Shown: positions 63,611 through 64,000 of the stretch, one piece after another
Numbering within the stretch: position 1 is the stretch's first letter
Layout of the letters: the number at the start of each line of letters is the position of its first letter
Assembly (NCBI RefSeq): GCF_000011065.1
Contig: NC_004663.1
Location: 2,418,001 to 2,482,000, forward strand
DNA from: Bacteroides thetaiotaomicron VPI-5482
GTDB taxonomy: Bacteria > Bacteroidota > Bacteroidia > Bacteroidales > Bacteroidaceae
Reading direction: 5' to 3'
DNA length: 64,000 bases
Position numbers and translations under genes: made by a program
The notes under the pieces: model-generated
Databases searched by the model: none
What the model was told of the DNA's origin: nothing
The model's input: only the letters and a program-made list of their open reading frames with translations

Positions 63611-64000
63611 ATGAACATCCAGAAAATCATGTCCTCTTTGGAGGCAAAGCACCCCGGTGAATTAGAGTATCTTCAAGCAGTAAAAGAAGTTCTTCTTTCG
63701 ATCGAAGATATATACAATCAGCATCCCGAATTTGAAAAGGTCAAGATCATAGAAAGACTGGTAGAACCTGATCGTATCTTCACTTTCCGTGTCACTTGGG
63801 TAGACGATAAAGGGGAAGTTCAGACCAATCTCGGTTATCGTGTACAGTTCAACAATGCAATCGGTCCGTACAAAGGCGGTATCCGTTTCCATGCTTCCGT
63901 CAACCTCTCCATTTTGAAATTCCTCGGCTTCGAGCAGACATTCAAGAATGCGCTGACTACCCTTCCGATGGGTGGCGGCAAAGGCGGTTCGGACTTCTCG
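63611..64000 (+). CDS. Second glutamate dehydrogenase, 3' end outside window
   Basis: The first 130 codons are in the window from ATG 63611 (MNIQKIMSSLEAKHPGELEY). They align without gaps to gdhA at 56872: AIGPYKGGIRFHASVNLSIL and LTTLPMGGGKGGSDFS contain the substrate and catalytic Lys. I recall the type strain carrying two such genes, one NADP- and one NAD-specific. Cofactor choice cannot be read here because the Rossmann domain lies outside. Confidence 0.93.
   Translation, partial: MNIQKIMSSLEAKHPGELEYLQAVKEVLLSIEDIYNQHPEFEKVKIIERLVEPDRIFTFRVTWVDDKGEVQTNLGYRVQFNNAIGPYKGGIRFHASVNLSILKFLGFEQTFKNALTTLPMGGGKGGSDFS

Noticed and set aside
1..64000. tRNA or rRNA genes
   Set aside because: I looked for tRNA-like cloverleaf sequences and rRNA motifs in the gene-free gaps and saw none.

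Overview
The window is Bacteroides chromosomal DNA, most probably B. thetaiotaomicron or a very close relative. The grounds are promoters of the Bacteroidota type (TTTG, 19-21 bp, TAnnTTTG), lipoprotein and TonB-receptor gene styles, tyrosine recombinases of the Bacteroides integrase families, and a gene order (phase-variable lipoprotein, B12 locus, RND pump, malic enzyme, glutamate dehydrogenase, PEP/pyruvate-binding protein, second glutamate dehydrogenase) that matches my memory of the BT1927-BT1973 region of the type strain. No database was searched.

Layout. 1-1.7 kb: start of a coiled-coil surface lipoprotein gene behind a DNA segment bounded by 22-bp inverted repeats of the GTTAC-N7-GTAAC type. 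The promoter inside the segment points away from the gene (OFF). The 3' end of a tyrosine recombinase (Tsr) gene follows. 1.7-10.3 kb: integrative-element debris: two full-length integrases, two excisionase-like HTH genes (one stopped by a nonsense codon), a type IIG restriction-modification gene cut by an IS remnant, and an IS256-family scrap. 10.3-22.6 kb: one leftward operon of TonB receptor, DUF4876-like lipoprotein, DUF6850-like outer-membrane barrel and three tandem secreted C25-type (gingipain-like) cysteine proteases with HEAT-like C-termini. 23.3-29.6 kb: more conjugative-element debris (Toprim protein, two related unknown genes with damage, HTH fragment, ParA, two DUF3408 genes). 29.6-30.5 kb: non-coding, with direct repeats and hairpins.

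30.5-42.4 kb: a vitamin B12 uptake operon read leftward from a consensus promoter through a cobalamin riboswitch and an intrinsic terminator: BtuH-like, PKD-type and L-domain surface lipoproteins, BtuG-like beta-propeller, BtuB receptor, BtuF, BtuC, BtuD and a DUF2284 protein. 42.8-44.1 kb: a decayed integrase. 44.5-45.3 kb: the first 253 codons of a Tsr that lacks exactly the C-terminal part found at 1.48-1.69 kb. The simplest reading is that about 42.8 kb of accessory DNA lies inside one recombinase gene that once stood beside the invertible promoter.

45.5-64 kb is core chromosome: a TetR gene with a dyad in its promoter, a convergent gap with five palindromes at an exact 22-bp period, a MFP-RND-TolC-TetR efflux operon with a divergent AraC regulator, malic enzyme with an overlapping small membrane protein, NADP-type glutamate dehydrogenase, catalase, a response-regulator/PEP-synthase-like protein, and the start of a second glutamate dehydrogenase.
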